Shown here piece after piece: positions 15,001 through 21,974 of a stretch of DNA of 64,000 nucleotides. Below the pieces are notes generated by a model, which was given only the letters and a program-made list of their open reading frames with translations, was not told the origin of the DNA and ran no database searches. A program made the translations under genes and the position numbers. The stretch comes from Oopsacas minuta (taxonomy: Eukaryota; Porifera; Hexactinellida; Lyssacinosida; Leucopsacidae): the NCBI GenBank assembly GCA_024704765.1, contig JAKMXF010000088.1:744001-808000 (forward strand), written 5' to 3'. The number at the start of each line of letters is the position of its first letter. Within the stretch, counting starts at the first letter, position 1.

Positions 15001-17220
15001 GAGAATACCTCACTAGGTGAGGAGCTTAAGAGTCTGCAAGAACAAGTATCAGAGAGGGGAATGAATAAATACGAAATGCAGCGTAACAACAAGAGGTTAG
15101 AAACAGAGAGAGCAGAGTTGTTAGAACATATTGAAGAGCTAGAGACTAACCTCACATCTGAACAGGGTAAACAGCTTAAACTACAGCTGGAAGGGACACA
15201 GTTTAGACAGGAAGTAGAGAGAAAACTCCTTGAAAAGGATGAGGAATTTGAAATGCTGAGGTGATGAATTAATCATAAATAACTCCTACTATTAACTTTA
15301 TTCCTCTTTAGAAAGAACCACCAAAAACAATTACTAGCTGTAAAGCATTCATTAGAAGAGGAATCGCGCTCTAAGAATGATCAAGTAAGACTTAAGAAAG
15401 GGAATGAAGCTAAGATATTAGATCTAGAGGATCAGGTGGAGCAACTAAAAAAGTATAACACAGATCTCACTAAACAGCTGAAGAGATCTCATATCCAATA
15501 TAAGGTCTGTTCATTGTATATATTGTAGGTACACCGAAAGTGTAGCAAACTAGTACAGCCTCGTTGCCTGGTTTTGACAGGAGGTGACTGTACTTGTATT
15601 GTTGTAGGAGAGCGCATCATCGTTAGAAGAAGAGAAGAAAATACAAGAGGATATGAAAGTGAATATTCTCAAAAGTGAGAGGAAATGTACTGAACTACAA
15701 TCTGAAATAGATCATTTGAAATCTCAGATAGCACAGGTAAGAATATCTAAAATATAGTCCATGGTGTGTAGCGGATAAAGTGGAGTATCATTAGTTCCAA
15801 TAATAACATATTAACACCTCATTTAGGCAGAGAGAGTAAAACGAGTAGCAGATGCAGATATAAGTGAGATAGCGGCAGAGGTAGATGGACTAAGAACTAC
15901 TATCAACACCTTACAAGGACAGAAACGGAAATTGGAAGAAGAAAAAGCAGATCTGGAAGAGGAGCTAGAAGATCTGGAAAATACGAACAGAGATTCTAAC
16001 GATAAATATCAAAACGCTATGGAGAAGGTAAACAAATAAACAAATAAATACTGGATGTGTAGCTTTATATTTTCACAACTTTTGGGTATTTTAGCTGGCA
16101 AGACAATCTGCTGATAATATACAACTCAAGGAACAAATACAAATATTAGAAAAACAAAAGGTAAAAAATAAATAGTACAAATGATAGCTGTAATTAAGTG
16201 TGAAGTGTGTCCTATAGTCTTATAGTGACAGACAAGTTAGAGAGTTAAATGCTCAGTTAGAAGAGGCGACAGAGTCCAGTGCTAAAATGCAGAAAAGACA
16301 GATAGCGAAACTCGAGGAGAAGGTATTAATAAACACACAAACAAACAAACAAACGAATGAATACACAAACAACTTTCTATTTTAGATAAGAGAAATGGAT
16401 ATTGCAATAGAAACAGAAATAAAAGGCAAAAAAGAGTTTGCAAAGAATATAAAAAAGTTAGTTTCATATACTCACCCCTAGTTACGTAAATGACATAAAA
16501 GAATGTATGTGTGTCTATATTTATACACAATTGATTGGTGGTAGAGTTGAAAGGAAGAACAGAGACATACAAGCACAGCTGGAGGAAGAGATTGCTATAA
16601 ATAGGAGAGTTAGTGAGGAGTTTGCTATTCTTAACAAAAAGTATAAAAGCTCCAAGCATGAATATGATGAAATAGTGAGTGCATTCCTATGACAAATTAT
16701 GTAGTTAGGGTACAGCTTCTCTATGGTGTATTCAAATTTCAACAATCTTTCAGTTTCTGGTAAAGTTAAGAGGAGTCTATTTTTCTTCTAGCAAACAGAG
16801 TTCGAAAGTTTAAAGTTAAAATACAGAAAAACTAAACAGGAAGTAGACGAGCTAGAAGAACAGCTGGCCGCTGAACAGAATGTCCGTAGTAGAGGAACAG
16901 GTACCAGCTGGCAGTCCCCTCTTAAGAGCACCAGAAGTAGCGGATACAACAGGTCTACTGCTGGTTCTGCTGGCGGTTTCCTTAGCTCACACGGGTTAGT
17001 GGATTCTTACAAAATGAGAGACGATAATGTGAGTTGTATAGATAGGAACCTCATTAATACGAAGTTACGAACACCAACAGACAGTCAAAATCTGTTTATC
17101 TTTATTAGTATATTCGTATTTACGAGGTTACGCTGTAGTTACGTAAATGTGTAATAGGAATGCAATGTATATTTATTGTGTTTTTAGTTGTTAGATGATT
17201 CTGATGATGGCCAAGATTAA
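6..17220 (+). CDS. MYH: Conventional (class II) myosin heavy chain, 45 exons, complete
   Basis: Actin-based motor that dimerises and forms bipolar filaments for contractility and cytokinesis. I traced 45 exons joined in frame to about 1958 codons, the usual length for the family. Landmarks: SH3-like N-terminus (6-197), P-loop GESGAGKT (exon 2802-2898), switch I NDNSSRFGKF (across 3153/3219), switch [10 protein letters not shown] (4350-4406), SH1 region [12 protein letters not shown] (7689-7894), one IQ neck (8200-8535), then an uninterrupted coiled-coil rod to 17028. A Ser/Gly-rich nonhelical tail and an acidic end ([10 protein letters not shown], 17188-17220) follow. Representative exons: 621-764, 841-997, 2700-2727, 3058-3153, 4478-4648, 4707-4883, 7264-7402, 9484-9678, 11527-11693, 13292-13430, 14941-15260, 16792-17028. 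The ATG at 6 is a likely start because the N-terminus fits the family, but an upstream exon cannot be excluded. The exon at 3724-3867 needs one extra base to stay in frame. Three intronless genes lie in its introns. Muscle versus non-muscle type was not resolved. Confidence 0.95.
1111..2340 (-). CDS. Coiled-coil/NHL beta-propeller protein nested in a myosin intron
   Basis: Intronless 409-codon frame lying wholly inside the myosin intron between exons 841-997 and 2700-2727, on the opposite strand. Residues about 15-125 are helical and coiled-coil-like, as in the segment before the propeller of TRIM-NHL proteins, with a CDTCELETC cysteine pair. Residues about 145-405 carry repeated NHL-type strands such as [61 protein letters not shown] and [17 protein letters not shown]. 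No RING finger and no full B-box are present, so ubiquitin-ligase activity cannot be claimed. NHL propellers in known families bind RNA or protein; the ligand here is unknown. The ATG at 2340 is the first in a clean frame. Absence of introns fits a retrocopy or a family of single-exon genes. Confidence 0.85.
   Translation of the reverse strand: MAERFTIAPQVVDPIETHINYTIDGLIGLLNVRRAQLLKQVHNMREDEKAAEIARKEMTTQLTEAQAYLQGHLKENPLQFMQERITKEMEDKLRELRINNPVESVLKWQCDTCELETCISRLGDIVQEPVSVPKYSTFQTSTIATGKKGSGPGQLNNLRGVAIHEATNQIFVANYSNHRIEIFSDTGEYLNQLGVRQLNRPWGITIHGENVYVSCWGDSTINQFTLTDMSLVRKVGGMGSNNGQFNYPCQLTTDPIGQVFIADSDNNRISVHDTDLNHLRNITHKSMAQPVDVKVSRDRVYVLCLFNNPCIHVLTLEGYKLHSLITCGQGMGVLCPVFFCLDSLNNFVISDQYSHSIRVFSPEGNLLHKIGTKRHQKGMLYEPKGIAITPNGRLVCMSKNENYPLQIFY
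2988..3001. promoter_or_regulatory. Perfect palindromic RFX X-box-like site
   Basis: GTTACCATGGTAAC, two perfect inverted half-sites matching the RFX X-box consensus GTNRCC-N(0-3)-RGYAAC. It sits in a myosin intron between exons 2802-2898 and 3058-3153. Close copies occur near 56645 and 56760 inside the SRCR gene, so it may be a dispersed word and not a myosin enhancer. Binding is inference. Confidence 0.4.
3768..3782 (+). other. Apparent 1-base deletion in myosin exon 3724-3867
   Basis: The exon reads [17 protein letters not shown] and then meets TAG. One base later the frame continues [21 protein letters not shown], which is motor-domain sequence with the expected spacing. Restoring one A in the run before the TAG joins the halves with no length change relative to other class II myosins. 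Sequencing or assembly error is most likely; a real lesion is the alternative. Confidence 0.75.
4253..4294. repeat. (AAAC)n microsatellite just after a myosin 5' splice site
   Basis: About ten AAAC units start six bases after the donor that closes exon 4154-4246. Similar tracts follow donors near 3160, 3665, 4655, 4905, 8340, 10528 and 16335. Confidence 0.85.
5038..7188 (+). CDS. MCMDC2: MCMDC2-like minichromosome maintenance domain protein
   Basis: Intronless 716-codon frame inside the myosin intron between exons 4707-4883 and 7264-7402, on the same strand as its host. The N-terminal half has the MCM OB-fold/zinc region with CYKC (about residue 146) and CEFC (about 180). The C-terminal half is an MCM AAA-like domain ending in a helical lid. 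The position of the Walker A loop reads [11 protein letters not shown], without the glycine-rich lysine motif, and no Walker B acidic pair is evident. That loss is characteristic of MCMDC2, which in mammals acts in meiotic recombination and not as a replicative helicase. Length is close to the roughly 680 residues of vertebrate MCMDC2. The ATG at 5038 opens the frame. MCM8 and MCM9 are unlikely because they keep ATPase motifs. Confidence 0.85.
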   Translation: MEDKETLLISGTELICKSEGILDSILQQVKSQNSRLLTDFLYITLELDVEYIINNYHTLGDAMIHSNNKTVKYFKEILFSLITSNDFAVLQKPEQISIVLKYISLPGRLIYRKHDAIRNVRIGKIVKLAGQIISISETTKFVDSTCYKCYSKKCKLSEDQIFRHFEVGFSESNIFRRETYCEFCRGMLIEDVSKRVMCQKRKLKVRLFAPETESQNEKEMIDIGENIFATDTTSSESSQLQPRKNSEVTKKISNMKSQSIHLINMIIRGKQEPKLELGQFYYFVGQPVYGRADYSSQFVNLPLSIEVNNLWKETIPSDKVNTQELPEELVQLKQACEYSEWSFVASLVYSFASEICDPTIYGSVKLATLLSIVGGHCELNNKQKGNIHILVISQECGLVARILSYGVGMCPRGGMTAGGVQSEIGAVFQKEGVASGDLIGGALPITNEGVCFIPLFDFLKKEDKEKIQKALETGLVPVKVAKGLSNEDKQIATPSIAQIPLTATIWICGDNISKLKVSKSILNQGNLQRYYSKAFTDHFTFAYHTADDDVIDEVQSELMLNQAIGADSERLIESNDLKIWLEIASGIETELSQDCIELLNTFYLASRRVRQSDIDSCQISVVSLDSLVSLSVASARLNHRVKVLKCDAILAIVLFEESMVARFGYSVIGTKNNLFGWSPGCSMSEMIGKQFDARMRMLSHQIDSFCMAHGPIHREF
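8116..8198. repeat. GTTT tract plus 20-bp (TTTA/TTTGTCTG) tandem repeat in a myosin intron
   Basis: The whole intron between exons 7995-8115 and 8200-8336 is simple repeat. GTTTGTTT units are followed by almost three copies of a unit reading TTTATTTATTTATTTGTCTG. The pyrimidine-rich end serves as the acceptor tract. Confidence 0.85.
8662..8821. mobile_element. Family A pogo/Tigger-like MITE
   Basis: About 160 bp bounded by TACAGTAAATTCTCGTTATA on the left and its inverted counterpart ending GAGTTGGCTGTTA on the right. Internal words (gtacaaatgtggtc, ccgtcaaagtaacac, cggttcctt) recur in the copies at 440-598, 23751-23921, 35918-36058 and 47263-47411. It lies in a myosin intron. Confidence 0.6.
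11783..13033 (-). CDS. Divergent coiled-coil/propeller protein nested in a myosin intron
   Basis: Intronless 416-codon frame on the strand opposite to myosin, inside the intron between exons 11527-11693 and 13292-13430. Residues about 20-120 are strongly helical with coiled-coil spacing. The rest shows repeated beta segments of propeller type, for example [37 protein letters not shown] near the C-terminus, the clearest NHL-like blade. The other blades are eroded compared with the nested protein at 1111-2340, though the layout (helical N-terminus, C-terminal propeller, about 410 residues) is the same. The two may be distant paralogues; that is inference. No RING or B-box is visible. The start is the ATG at 13033. 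Confidence 0.75.
   Translation of the reverse strand: MAYRSTNSWSSPSSSITGIEGLRQKIENYKQEIKNNFKTYHEALNETETMLLSDLDGILAKGELDKRDIARQIEEVENANEFFQEQLKSSVNQVLTKNVATLNEEIRILKISTNKIPPIKLKWKFNYILPHIHELCTIEEGASPYKDSILKSSFIQKGKGKLDCLDFCYDKQDKKYYLVNQTTNYPEYKRGILILDSKFNIVSSHGLESALGNCYIKTSSNFIFIHYGRNLSTIMRIHKSHINYKRLTVSASVYCYRFDVFGDHLFVPSLNHAKENNILTLNITDLKVVQHIPINKAYTKCRFVDIRVTKSEIYLLLNSSKERSLQCIDHSGTFLREIISNTRGLQNPLSFCFDKNGNILIADGKIRVFNKFGRQIDSFGEEVEDYTIWAKCVAWDGISDQVMVLADHKGKFLHIY
13077..13222. mobile_element. Family D MITE (TACAGTGTAAC...TTAATACGAAG type)
   Basis: The left part has CAGTGTAAC then CGGTTAATACGAAG. The right part reads CATATTACGAGG then TACACTGTA. It sits directly 5' of the nested propeller gene in a myosin intron. 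Related copies lie near 17037-17137 and 63126-63269. Confidence 0.5.
14479..14605. mobile_element. Family C MITE in a myosin intron
   Basis: Inverted ends GATGCAGGTTATAAGAACAC and GGTGCTTATGACCTGCATC flank a core with gttcttataaccggtataaatatgcagg. The core recurs in copies near 20414, 31140, 34770, 49091, 53724 and 58711. A family B copy follows at 14832-14909. Confidence 0.6.
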
Positions 17221-17301
17221 CAAAACAGATTTGTTCTTTATTATTGTTTTTATTCGCTAAAAGAGCGTTTGCTGTTGTTGTTGTTGTTATGTACATATCT
17301 G

Positions 17302-17307
17302 AATAAA
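17302..17307 (+). terminator. Myosin polyadenylation signal
   Basis: AATAAA about 80 bp after the myosin stop codon, in the expected orientation. Confidence 0.5.
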
Positions 17308-18913
17308 TAAGTTTGTATACATTATTAATATTTTGTATGAATACAATTGTTGTTATGTTTGTTTACTTGTGTACATTAAATAAAGTGAGTAAATTATACA
17401 AATAAAAGTAAGGAAAAATATCGAAAATAAAACAGCAATAATAGGTCGGAGATATCACAAACGCTTAGAACTTATATTATACAATAATTAACACGAGTTA
17501 ATAAATAAATTCCATGTCTCCCTTGCTGTTTCTAGGGAAATGAGACCTGAGTTTGTAGTGTATTTTCTGGTGAATTATGAATAAATTTTCATCAGAAAAA
17601 TTCCAAGTAAAGCATTCTGAAGAATGTTTGCATTTATCGCTAGATATCACGCTAACATCATATGACGCATAAATATATTTGAATAGTGAAAGTGCCTCTC
17701 CAACACAATTCTCGGAATAATGAAGTGTAGAGATAGCACTCAGAGGTGATATTATATTCCAATATTCAGCTGTATGATTATTCAACTATTGTACATGGTG
17801 GAGCCGATCTTGAATGATATGCTTTCGTGTCCAATTTTATAACTTTCATTTATTGACGTGGCTACTCAGCCGCAATGCATAGGCGCTTTAGCTACGCGGA
17901 TGAGCGGGCTTGAATATTGTATAAGCCTTTATTCGATATCCTGTTTACTACTCATAGTATGATGAAAGATCAAAGAGAGTATGATACACATAACATTCCA
18001 CAAATTGTGGGGTTGCTAGGATTAGTGAGCATGCTTAGCTGACCAAATAGAGTTAATTTCTATAGAATTCTTAGAACAAAACTGCTGATTGTTTTAATGA
18101 ATTCTGTTGGTATTTGCCTTATGATTTCATGACCTACGAGGAACACATGCAATATGATTTAATTCATGTATTAGTTATTGTCATTAGAATCAGTAGGTAA
18201 AGTGGAATAATTATGGAGTTGATCTACGTAGAATGAATAACAAATATTCTGCTGTACCCGGGTAGCTGGCATTTGTTCTTACTTGCCAACTTCACTTAAT
18301 ATTCAGAGGGGAATTTTTGAAATATTTTTTGTTATATTTCTGGAAGCTTTAATAGGGGAAATAACGTGGAAGCTTTTGCAATATAATCCTACGAAATATG
18401 TAAGAGATTGGCAAATATGAGTATCAAATAGCTTCGAATAAATCGACCAATTCAAGCGTAGTCTATATAATATACCACATAACTTAGCACCATATATGGT
18501 CATCTATTCATCTATTCAATAAATATCAAGGTTGATTTACTCATAACAATCAGTCCTGTACTCTATAGCTATTCATTACCGTGAAGTTATGTCATAGAAT
18601 ATAATTAAGGATAAGCAATAAATGCTGGATACTCTAGTGACGTGGAGATCTATAATCCTTGTGCCAGTATGTTTAAAATGTCCTCTCTAGTTTCCACTAG
18701 TGAACAAGGGTACCCACTGGAGTATTACAGAATATGCCCAAATATGGAAGTGGACTATATACAGTGGAGTTCGCCAATTAGTAAGTCTTACTATTAGAGG
18801 AATTATTCCAATGCAAAATGGACTCCAATCCCACGAAAAACTTATAATAGATTCGATAAGTAATTAGAGGGCTAAATAAACAAATATCTGTTAAGATAAA
18901 CAACTGTTGTCAC

Positions 18914-19020
18914 CAGGCTTGTACCGGGTCATGATATCCTGATCCGGTTCAGACCCGGAAATTTATTGAAAATATCGACCCGGTTGACCCCCGGTTTATT
19001 CGTGACCCGGTCCAAGCCTG
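18914..19020. mobile_element. hAT-type MITE with 8-bp target-site duplication
   Basis: Terminal inverted repeats CAGGCTTGtACCGGGTCA and its mirror ending GACCCGGTCCAAGCCTG. Flanks GTTGTCAC (18906-18913) and GTTATCAC (19021-19028) differ at one of eight bases, the duplication length typical of hAT transposases. It has no coding capacity. Confidence 0.8.
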
Positions 19021-19405
19021 GTTATCACCACCTCGTGAATTATATTATGGCTATTTAAGTAATCAGCTAACAGTACATTATCTATAAAAGTAATATATTA
19101 ATGAGAGTTGTGTATTTGATATTAATATCATCAAATTACATTAATTAACACCTCATGCTGATGTAATGTATAAGTAAATTCTGCAGGAGTAAGATTTACA
19201 ACAATTTCTATCTTTGGACAAAGTTAACCCAAATAATAGTCATAGCTATACAGCTCTGTTTAATGCATTAAGCGAGTGTACCCAATTAATAGAGGGAAAT
19301 CTGATTAACTATTGACATAGCAGAGCATTCGTACGTAATAGAATCAATTCAAGAGAGATGAAATAGCGCTATTAAGATGGTTAAGGAATTTCAATCGGTA
19401 TAAGG

Positions 19406-19495
19406 CAGCAGTTCCCAACCTGTGGTCTATAGACCCCTCGGTGGTACACGGACAACAGTAAGGGGTACAATGGTGCAAAGTGTTGGGAACCGCGG
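19406..19495. mobile_element. hAT-type MITE (CAGcGGTTCCCAACC family)
   Basis: Begins CAGCAGTTCCCAACC and ends GTTGGGAACCGCGG. It is flanked by GTATAAGG (19398-19405) and GTATAAAG (19496-19503), an 8-bp duplication with one mismatch. It shares termini with the element at 38295-38362. Confidence 0.75.
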
Positions 19496-19868
19496 GTATA
19501 AAGCTTCCAACGGGAAAGGTTTGGATGTACCAATCTCGAGCATGTCGGCAGTTGATTGAGGAAAGTTATCAGAGATGAAGTGAGGAATGTCAGCACATGA
19601 TAACCAAAATAAATACACAGAAATTTCAATCTACAGGCTGATTGAATGGTGTTATGATATAAATAATGATATCTATCATATCAGTGAATCAATTCACAAA
19701 TTTTTATTATTTACGCGGCAAATTCAAAATAGTGCTCCCGTTGCTATGGACATCTAAAAGAATGTATAATAATCACACAATTAACTCTGATATGTTATTT
19801 TCGTATTCACATAAAAATCCAATTCAAATACACATGCATATCGAAAGCATTCAGCTGTTGCTATGCAG

Positions 19869-19876
19869 TATATAAA
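19869..19876 (+). promoter_or_regulatory. TATA box of the Rho-family gene
   Basis: TATATAAA about 85 bp before the ATG at 19961, in the correct orientation. Confidence 0.5.
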
Positions 19877-19960
19877 GAGGTTCTCTGCAAGCTGTGAGTA
19901 AATCAATCGAAAGTTTGAATATTTCTATTTAATATTTTGAAGAATATAATTACCATTATT

Positions 19961-21600
19961 ATGGATATTAAACATATCAAGTGTGCTGTAGTTGGAGATG
20001 GGTGAGTTCTAAGAAATAAATAGAGTTTTCGCGATTTCACTTTGGAAAAAATTATTGTATTGTTATTATTTTTGTTTACAGAGATGTTGGGAAGACTTGT
20101 TTACTTTACGCCTACACAATGAACAATTTTATTGGAGATTATGTCCCAACGGATATGGAAAACTTTTCAATAACAGTACAGAAAGAAGCTAAAATTGTTA
20201 AACTGGGATTAGTGGATACAGCTGGACAGATTTCCTATGAGAAGTTAAGGAAACATCTGTATAAAGATGTGGACGTATTCCTGGTCTGTTACTCAGTGGT
20301 CAATCCTACGTCTTACTGTAATGTTATAGATAAGGTCAGTACAATTATTATTTATCGTGATAATAAATAAAAGGCAAATAAAACCTCGGGAAACTATTTA
20401 AGAGTTTGGTAAGTACAGTCAATGCCGGTTATAAGATTGTCGGGAACTGGACATAATGTTCTTATAACGGGGAATAAAATATACAGGAATATGTGAGAAC
20501 CGTTTGCTGAAGATAGTTCTTATATCCGGTAAAAATTCAATGGAGTAAGATACAAAGGATTCAGTAAATCGAGTTATGGCTCTTATAACCGACATCTACT
20601 GTATCAGATATTCCAAACCCGCGTAAATATTTCGTCACTTCGAATTACCTAATGACTGAATTCATAAATAGAATATAATCTACCGCATTCCCATTTCTAT
20701 AATGGTTGCTAGGTAAAACACTTATTAAGTGTGTGTAGTTATCAGTACGATTTAGTAAACTCGATATGTAGATTAAAATATGTTAAGTTGACAAATACCA
20801 TATGGCCTTATCGGTACCCTTGATAAGTTTAAGCGGGGATATTCGTGGAAAGAGCCGATGGTCCGCTTAAGAGAGAAGAGAAGATTTTAACATCAATCTG
20901 TCGATTTAATTATGTGCAATCTTACAAGCATACTCTAAGCTATTTTAGTTAGTTTCATGATAGAATAGTTGGCATTTATCAGCTGATTAATCTGCTATGT
21001 AGCCAACATGTTTCCTGAGTGAAAATATATGCCTCTAAGTGATTTGTAGTGTACAAAGGAATTCGTGGTTTGGAGTCAATTGATGCTGCAATTAAATAAT
21101 AAGATATGACAGATAAGTAATTAAATATTGATATGATATGACCATATAAGGGCATAATAAAGCATGCTTTGTGTGTAATACCATTTAATTATATCATCTG
21201 CTTAACAAACTCACAAAATGAAAATTATTATGAATAAGCAGAACTGATAAAACTCGTTTACGTGTCATATCATTTTATTTTTTATTTTTAGTGGCAAGAA
21301 GAATTGAATTCTTACGATAGGAAGATACCTTTAGTAATCGTAGGGACCAAGACAGACCTTAGAGAGGACGAGAAGACACTCGAAATACTCCAAAAACACA
21401 AACAAAGAGCGAAAAGTAGGGAAGATGGTTTCGATCTGAAAAGGGACATAAAGGCTAAGAAATACTTAGAATGCTCTTCCTTAAAGAAAGAGGGAATAAA
21501 GGAAGTATTTGATGAGGTTATAAGGGTTGGATTACAGTTCAGGAAAGAGAAGAATTCCAACAGAAAAAAGAAAAGAACTACAAAATGTACATTTTTGTAA
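19961..21600 (+). CDS. Rho-family small GTPase (Rac/Cdc42-like), 3 exons
   Basis: Exons 19961-20001, 20082-20334 and 21292-21600 join to 200 codons. Motifs: P-loop GDGDVGKTC (exons 1/2), switch I region DYVPTDMENF, switch II DTAGQ, base-binding TKTDL, SSL in place of the usual SA(L/K), a charged Rho-type insert around HKQRAKSREDGFDL, a basic tail, and a C-terminal CTFL box for prenylation and membrane attachment. Members of this family cycle between GDP and GTP to control actin. Oddities: Asp replaces the usual Ala in GDGAVGKT, and the effector loop has DM where Rho/Rac/Cdc42 have VF, so nucleotide cycling or effector choice may differ. Subfamily is uncertain; TKxDLR and the YLECS segment favour Rac/Cdc42 over RhoA. 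Confidence 0.92.
20414..20603. mobile_element. Family C MITE, full length, in the Rho gene intron
   Basis: About 190 bp from TACAGTCAATGCCGGTTATA to CTTATAACCGACATCTACTG with TA at each outer end. The termini are inverted copies, and internal second-order repeats of the GTTATAAG word are present. Confidence 0.65.
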
Positions 21601-21749
21601 CTCTAGTTATGCTCGTGTATTTGGTTCTATTCTCAAATATAAACTATTAAACAACTATCTATCTTCTATTGAAAGCAAAGAATGTTTGTAAGTTAGGTAT
21701 TGATTGAAGACCTAGCTAGCGAAACGCGCTAGTTATTAGCACCTATACA

Positions 21750-21772
21750 GGGGGGGATAGTACAACCCCCCC
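21750..21772. repeat. G7/C7 perfect hairpin
   Basis: Seven G, the nine-base loop ATAGTACAA, then seven C. It lies in the 370-bp spacer between the Rho gene and the MYLIP-like gene; no other feature was seen there apart from a TATA box. Confidence 0.7.
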
Positions 21773-21917
21773 TCTCCTCAGGGGTACTTCTGTCATATTT
21801 GTATCACACAAATATTGGCTTTTGGGGGTAAAAATAGCACCCATATTACAAATAAATATAATAATAAAGTATGTACAAGAGAGTGGGATTTGATTGGCTA
21901 CGGGTAAATGTGAAAAG

Positions 21918-21925
21918 TATAAAAG
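21918..21925 (+). promoter_or_regulatory. TATA box of the MYLIP-like gene
   Basis: TATAAAAG about 50 bp upstream of the ATG at 21975. Confidence 0.55.
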
Positions 21926-21974
21926 GAAGTGAACGGCTAAAATCTGTTTTTATTTTCAAATTTATTAACTCGTC

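Larger units (their letters stand above)
17308..19868. other. Intergenic region, myosin to Rho GTPase
   Basis: About 2.5 kb with no coding frame I can support. It holds two hAT-type miniature elements (listed separately) and otherwise AT-rich unique-looking sequence. Confidence 0.6.

Noticed and set aside
17498-17785. Open frame of 95 codons on the minus strand after myosin
   Set aside because: No family resemblance, no partner exons with matching phases, and composition like the surrounding AT-rich spacer.
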